Of a DNA stretch of 64,000 nt, positions 59,974-64,000 are shown piece by piece (within the stretch, counting starts at the first letter, position 1; every line of letters begins with the position of its first letter). Position numbers and translations under genes: made by a program. This DNA comes from Streptomyces sp. NBC_00620 (GTDB lineage: Bacteria; Actinomycetota; Actinomycetes; Streptomycetales; Streptomycetaceae), in NCBI RefSeq assembly GCF_026341825.1, contig NZ_JAPENY010000001.1, positions 124,001-188,000 on the forward strand. Reading direction: 5' to 3'. Below the pieces are notes generated by a model, which saw nothing but the letters and a program-made list of their open reading frames with translations, did no database searches and was not told where the DNA came from.

Positions 59974-60674
59974 TCACCGCGGACGACCTGACCATTCGAC
60001 ACCGCCGCAGGACCGCCGTCGACGGCATCACCCTCCACCTCTCCACCGGGGTCCACGGCCTCCTGGGCCCGAACGGCGCCGGAAAGACGTCGCTGATGCG
60101 GGTCCTGGCCACCGCCGCGTCCCCCTCCGCGGGACGCCTCGGCCTCCTGGGCGAGGACCCCACGCACTACGCGGGAATCCAGGCGGTAAGACGCCAACTC
60201 GGCTATCTACCACAGGAGTTCGGGGTGTACCGGCACTTCACGGTGCGGGAGTTCCTCGGTTACGCGGCGTGGCTGAAGGACGTACCGGGCCGCGAAGTCC
60301 CGATGGCCGTGGAACGCGCCGCGCACCGCACCGACCTCACCGACCGCCTCGACACGAGGCTGCGCACGCTCAGCGGAGGCATGAAGCAGCGCGTCGGCAT
60401 CGCCCAGGCCGTGGTGAACGACCCCGCGCTGCTCCTGCTCGACGAGCCGACGACCGGCCTCGACCCCCGTCAGCGCGAGCGGTTCCACGCCCTCCTGCGC
60501 GAGATCGGCCGGGAGGCGACCGTGGTCGTGTCGACCCACCTCATGGAGGACGTCACCGGTGCCTGCGACGACGTGACCGTACTGGCGTCCGGCAGGATCC
60601 GCTTCCACGGACCGGTCGCCGCCCTCGCGGCGGCCGGCGGCTACTCGGCCGTGGTGGGGGACGGCGGCGACTGA
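59970..60674 (+). CDS. ABC transporter ATP-binding protein
   Basis: A 234-residue ATPase: Walker A GLLGPNGAGKTSLM, Q-loop LGYLPQEFGVYRHF, signature LSGGMKQRVGIAQ, Walker B LLLLDEPTTGLD, and H-loop VVVSTHLMEDV. It resembles the export-type ATPases of antibiotic/bacitracin-like systems. It starts within the stop of the previous gene and closes the four-gene operon. It overlaps the opposite rhomboid-like gene by 34 bp. Confidence 0.93.
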   Translation: MITADDLTIRHRRRTAVDGITLHLSTGVHGLLGPNGAGKTSLMRVLATAASPSAGRLGLLGEDPTHYAGIQAVRRQLGYLPQEFGVYRHFTVREFLGYAAWLKDVPGREVPMAVERAAHRTDLTDRLDTRLRTLSGGMKQRVGIAQAVVNDPALLLLDEPTTGLDPRQRERFHALLREIGREATVVVSTHLMEDVTGACDDVTVLASGRIRFHGPVAALAAAGGYSAVVGDGGD

Positions 60675-61546
60675 GGCCGGGCCCATCCCGAGGACCGGCC
60701 GCGGTCTCGCCGTCGGCGCCGTACCAACGGCCAAGCCGCGACCCCGATCGCCAGGGACATCACATGCCCCCAGTTCGTCATCGGGTCGGTGAACGCGATC
60801 AGGTCGGCGACGAGCGTCGCACCGAAGGTGATCAGCAGCGGCCAGCGCAGCCAGGGGGTCAGCAGCCCGGCGAGCGCCCCGACGCTCGCGGCGACGCCGA
60901 AGCTGACGCCGTAGTCGAGGCGGTGCAGGGAGCTGTCGGGCAGTTGTCCGGCCAACACCGCGAGCCCGACGGGGACTTCGGTGGCGAGTGTGGCGATCAC
61001 ATGCCCGAGCAGGAAGACACCGGCGGTCCGGGCACCGCCGATGCGCCGTTCCAGCGCGGTGAGGACGAGCAGGAACCCGATCGCGTACGGGGAGAACATC
61101 CCGCCCGCGATCCACAGGGCGCTGGCGATCAGCACCAGCACCGGGGTCTGCACGAGGTGTGCGACGTCCGTGCTGGACGCCTGGTGCAGCGCGTGTACGA
61201 GCGAGGGGCTCGCGTACTCCGCGACCAGCGAGGTGACGACGAGGACGGCGGCGTATCCGAAGGTGAAGGGTGTGGCGGTGGGGGTGGGGAGCAGCCGCCA
61301 GGGGCGTATCGGCATAGGGCGGGTAGCCCGCGGTGAGGCGACGCGCTCGCACTCGCGCACGCCCTCCGCGAAGGAGCCGCGTCGCTGCCGCGGCACTCCG
61401 TCCAGCAGCGGCGCATCGACGCCGTCCACGACGGCCGGCGCCTCAAGGACCGGGGCCCCGGTGACGGGCACCCCGGAAGCCGCGGCCTCGGCCCGCTCAC
61501 TCCCACTCCGGTCCACGGCGAAGCGCTCCCTTCCGTCCCGCCCCAC
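60641..61546 (-). CDS. Rhomboid-like membrane protein
   Basis: A 301-residue protein. The N-terminal ~85 residues are soluble and Pro/Arg-rich, then six to seven helices follow (FGYAAVLVVTSLVAEYA, LVLIASALWIAGGMF, TAGVFLLGHVIATLA, WPLLITFGATLVADLIAF). The layout and GVSFGVAASVGALAG suggest a rhomboid-like fold. The catalytic GxSG serine motif is not canonical (GVSFG), so it may be an inactive member. The C-terminal tail is Arg/Ser/Pro-rich. Convergent with the ABC ATPase gene. Confidence 0.65.
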   Translation of the reverse strand: MGRDGRERFAVDRSGSERAEAAASGVPVTGAPVLEAPAVVDGVDAPLLDGVPRQRRGSFAEGVRECERVASPRATRPMPIRPWRLLPTPTATPFTFGYAAVLVVTSLVAEYASPSLVHALHQASSTDVAHLVQTPVLVLIASALWIAGGMFSPYAIGFLLVLTALERRIGGARTAGVFLLGHVIATLATEVPVGLAVLAGQLPDSSLHRLDYGVSFGVAASVGALAGLLTPWLRWPLLITFGATLVADLIAFTDPMTNWGHVMSLAIGVAAWPLVRRRRRDRGRSSGWARPQSPPSPTTAE

Positions 61547-61633
61547 CCTTCGCGTCCCGCGCGTCGCCGTCTATGACCGACGCCACGCGGGCGGGGATTC
61601 ACAGCAACCTGAGAGGCGCGGACGGCGTCGCGT

Positions 61634-62389
61634 TCACGCCGGTTCGGCGGGCAGCCCCGCGCCCGAGGAGGTGATCGAGCGCAGCAGCCGGTCCAGATAC
61701 GTCCGCAGGCGGGCGCCCATGTCGACGCCCTGGGGGTCGAGGGCCCACTGGAGCTGGATGCCGTCCATGACCGCGGCGAACTCCTGGGCCAGCGCCACCC
61801 CGTCGGTTCCGGGCTTCAGTTCGCCGGTCTCGACGGCCTGGTGGATCGCGTCGGAAGTGAGCTCGACGAGCTCGGCGTACCGCTTCGCGAAGAACGCGTG
61901 GGCGGGGTGCCCCGGATCGCCGGCCTCGGCGAGCAGCACGTTGAACATCTTGGTGCGGCCGGGGCGCCTGCTGTTGTACTCGGCGAGTTCCACCAGCGCC
62001 GCGAAGAACTCGGTGGCCGAGTGGGCCTCGACGGCGAAGTACTTCTCGGCGTCATGCTCCTCGCTGCGCCGCAGCACCGAGACGAGCAGGTCCTCCTTGC
62101 TGCGGAAGTGGTGCAGCAGCCCGCCCTGGGTGATGCCGACGTCCTTGGCGATCCGGGCCAGCGAGGAGGCGTGGAAGCCCCATTGCGCGAAGTGCTCGAC
62201 GGCGGCGTCGAGGATGCGCAGCCGGCGTTCGTCGCCCACGGCGTACGTGCCCCGGGCGGTGGCCGGGGTCTTCCCCTCCGGCACCGCACGCCCCTTCGGC
62301 TCAGGCACCGCATGCCCCTCCGGCTCCGGCACCGCACGCCCCTTCGGCCTCTGGCTCGGGCTCTGGTTCTGCACCATGCCCGTCACCAT
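61634..62389 (-). CDS. TetR-family transcriptional regulator
   Basis: A 251-residue regulator from the ATG at 62389 (62377 is also possible). The HTH is in RILDAAVEHFAQWGFHASSLARIAKDVGITQGGLLHHFRSKEDLL. The N-terminal ~45 residues carry a repeated [EP]xGRAVPEP-type peptide coded by three 24-bp repeats. It is divergent from the MFS transporter gene and probably regulates it, in the manner of sugar- or glycoside-uptake regulators. Confidence 0.9.
   Translation of the reverse strand: MVTGMVQNQSPSQRPKGRAVPEPEGHAVPEPKGRAVPEGKTPATARGTYAVGDERRLRILDAAVEHFAQWGFHASSLARIAKDVGITQGGLLHHFRSKEDLLVSVLRRSEEHDAEKYFAVEAHSATEFFAALVELAEYNSRRPGRTKMFNVLLAEAGDPGHPAHAFFAKRYAELVELTSDAIHQAVETGELKPGTDGVALAQEFAAVMDGIQLQWALDPQGVDMGARLRTYLDRLLRSITSSGAGLPAEPA
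62280..62351. repeat. Three tandem 24-bp repeats inside the TetR gene
   Basis: GGCACCGCA[C/T]GCCCCT[T/C]CGG is repeated at 62280, 62304 and 62328. The 24-bp period keeps frame and lengthens the N-terminal tail of the TetR regulator by 8 residues per unit. Confidence 0.7.
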
Positions 62390-62637
62390 AGCCGCCGCAC
62401 AGACTGCCGCTCCGGCCGTCCCCGACCCCGGCCCTGACCCCGCCCGACCCGGTCCATACCCCCTCCCCTGACCCGCCCCCAACCGCCGGTTACACGAGTC
62501 ATCAGCCCTCCCAATTCAAGCCACGTGCACGGTGATTCTGGCCACAGGAGAAAAACCTACTACCCACTCGGTTTTGATGTTTCCCTAAGGGCGCCGGTGC
62601 GGCAAAGAAGCCGCCCTCGTCCCCATGGAGAGCCGCC

Positions 62638-63942
62638 ATGGCCGTCACTCCCGACGCCTCGCTCGGTGCCCGCTCGCCCGAGTTCCCCTCGCAGGACGCG
62701 CCTTCCCCCGAGGCCCCCGCGAACGCCCCCGCCAAGCTGGTCGCCGGCCTCGCCTTCGCCCAGTTCGGCGCCTACCTCGCCGTCCTCACCCCCGTGATGG
62801 TGACCCTCGCCCTGCGGGTCAGCCAGATCGTGCCGGAGGCGGACCGCGGCGCCGCCCTCGGCCAGGTGCTGTCCGTCGGCGCGCTGCTCGCGATGCTCGG
62901 CAACCCGGTCTTCGGAGCCCTCTCCGACCGCACCACCAGCCGTTTCGGCCGCCGCCGCCCCTGGCTGATCGGCGGGATGGCCGCCGGGGTCGCCGGCCTC
63001 CTGGTGGTGGCGCTCGGCAGCAGCGTGCCGACCCTGATGCTCGGCTGGGCGCTCGCGCAGCTCGGTATCAACGCCGCCCTGGCCGCGCTGACCTCCTGCG
63101 TCCCCGACCTGATCCCGCCGCACCAGCAGGCCCGGGTCTCCGCGATCTGCGGCATCTGCACCTCGCTGTCGATGATCGGGGGCTCGGCCCTCGCCCAGGT
63201 GTTCAGCGGCTCGATGGCCCTCGCCTTCCTGGTCCCCGGCGTCATCGGCCTCGCCGCCGTCGCCACCCTGGCCGCCGTGATGAAGGACCGCCCGGCCCGC
63301 GCCGGCGCCTTCGAGCCGTACAGCGTCAAGGAGTTCCTGCGCAGCTTCTGGGTCAACCCGCGCAGGCACCCGGACTTCGCCTGGAACTTCGCCGGCCGCT
63401 TCCTCGTCTACACCGGCGCCGCCTGCGTCACCAGCTACCAGGTCTACTTCCTGATGGACCGCCTCGGCTACGACGACGACCAGGTCACCGGCAAGGTCCT
63501 CGTCGGCACCCTCGTCATGGTCACCGCCACCGCGGCGGGCTCACTCCTCGGCGGCCAGCTCTCCGACAGGTCCGGCCGCCGCAAGCCGTACGTGCTCGGC
63601 GCCTCGCTCGTCATGGCGGTCAGCCTGGCGATGATCGCCTCCGCCGAGTCCTTCGGGATGTACGTCGCCGCCCTGGTCGTCTTCGGTGTCGGCAACGGTC
63701 TCTATCTCTCTGTCGACATGGCGCTCGCCGCCGCGGTCCTCCCGAATCCCGACGAGTCCGCCAAGGACATGGGCGTCCTCAACATCGGCAACGCCCTCCC
63801 CCAGTCCCTCGTCCCCATCGTCGCCCCCGGCCTCCTCGCGATCGGCGGCGGCAGCGGCAACTACGGGGCGCTGTTCCTCTTCGGTGCGGTCGCCGCCATG
63901 CTGGGCGCCTTCGCCGTCCAGTTCATCCGCTCGGTCAAGTAA
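62638..63942 (+). CDS. MFS transporter (GPH/SLC45-like)
   Basis: A 434-residue membrane protein with about 12 helices. After a ~30-residue soluble start it has VAGLAFAQFGAYLAVLTPVM, the MFS loop FGALSDRTTSRFGRRRPWL (DRxxxxxGRR) and its second-half counterpart LLGGQLSDRSGRRKPYVLG. Such transporters of actinobacteria take up sugars or glycosides with protons. The divergent TetR gene and a possible next gene suggest a catabolic cluster continuing to the right. The substrate is not known. Confidence 0.9.
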   Translation: MAVTPDASLGARSPEFPSQDAPSPEAPANAPAKLVAGLAFAQFGAYLAVLTPVMVTLALRVSQIVPEADRGAALGQVLSVGALLAMLGNPVFGALSDRTTSRFGRRRPWLIGGMAAGVAGLLVVALGSSVPTLMLGWALAQLGINAALAALTSCVPDLIPPHQQARVSAICGICTSLSMIGGSALAQVFSGSMALAFLVPGVIGLAAVATLAAVMKDRPARAGAFEPYSVKEFLRSFWVNPRRHPDFAWNFAGRFLVYTGAACVTSYQVYFLMDRLGYDDDQVTGKVLVGTLVMVTATAAGSLLGGQLSDRSGRRKPYVLGASLVMAVSLAMIASAESFGMYVAALVVFGVGNGLYLSVDMALAAAVLPNPDESAKDMGVLNIGNALPQSLVPIVAPGLLAIGGGSGNYGALFLFGAVAAMLGAFAVQFIRSVK

Positions 63943-63986
63943 GTCAGTCCCTCCGAGAAATCCCTACGTACGCAAGGCAGCTGAGG

Positions 63987-64000
63987 ATGACGACCCCCAA
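63987..64000 (+). CDS. Possible start of the next gene (cut by the window end)
   Basis: An ATG (Met-Thr-Thr-Pro) lies 45 bp after the MFS stop, with AAGG about 9 bases upstream. Only four codons are visible, so no product can be named. In similar loci an MFS gene of this type is often followed by a glycosidase gene. Confidence 0.25.

Overview
The window is chromosomal DNA of a Streptomyces or very close relative. The evidence is very high GC content, frequent GTG starts, short intergenic gaps, and a typical actinomycete gene set: rho-thrB-thrC-hom-lysA-nrtL, ku/ligD, a conservon (NIT-type kinase, roadblock, DUF742 and GTPase genes), an ECF41 sigma factor, and lon with a HAIR-like operator.

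Layout. (1) 1-8,040: amino-acid biosynthesis on the minus strand (rho N-terminus, threonine branch, lysA, an ArgS-like anticodon-binding protein, a stand-alone receiver protein). (2) 8,087-20,148: tRNA-Arg(CCG) followed by a genomic island of about 12 kb. The island is bounded by a 38-bp direct repeat of the tRNA 3' half (8118-8155 and 20111-20148). Its cargo looks defence-like: a TIR-NB-ARC-TPR protein with a divergent helical partner, a beta-family protein, two Nudix-like genes sharing an identical 657-bp core but carrying different C-terminal tails, and several tiny membrane or Cys-rich proteins. There are also structured repeats and an inverted-repeat-flanked reductase cassette. Only integrase remnants remain, one inside and one just outside the right boundary, so the island looks fixed. 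(3) 20.9-29.5 kb: SigJ with an NDH-2-like oxidoreductase, a TMEM175 channel, a secreted NPP1 protein, a ketosynthase with an extra N-terminal region, and divergent ku and ligD. (4) 29.7-44.1 kb: vanadium haloperoxidase, NERD protein, tyrosine phosphatase, lipoprotein plus histidine kinase, SH3 protein, an FtsW/RodA-PBP pair, an ADP-ribosylglycohydrolase, an AurF-like oxygenase with a TetR regulator, an NlpC/P60 hydrolase and a small secreted protein. (5) 44.2-50.3 kb: a conservon with a StyA-like flavin monooxygenase at its 3' end. (6) 50.6-64 kb: PP2C phosphatase, MarR, GH25 lysozyme, Lon, two GNATs, a four-gene overlapping sigma/anti-sigma/ABC operon, a rhomboid-like protein, and divergent TetR and MFS genes.

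The most unusual parts are the Nudix pair, which resembles an expressed gene plus an orphan tail cassette, and the TIR-STAND locus in the same tRNA island. All family assignments come from reading motifs by eye. No database search or computation was run.
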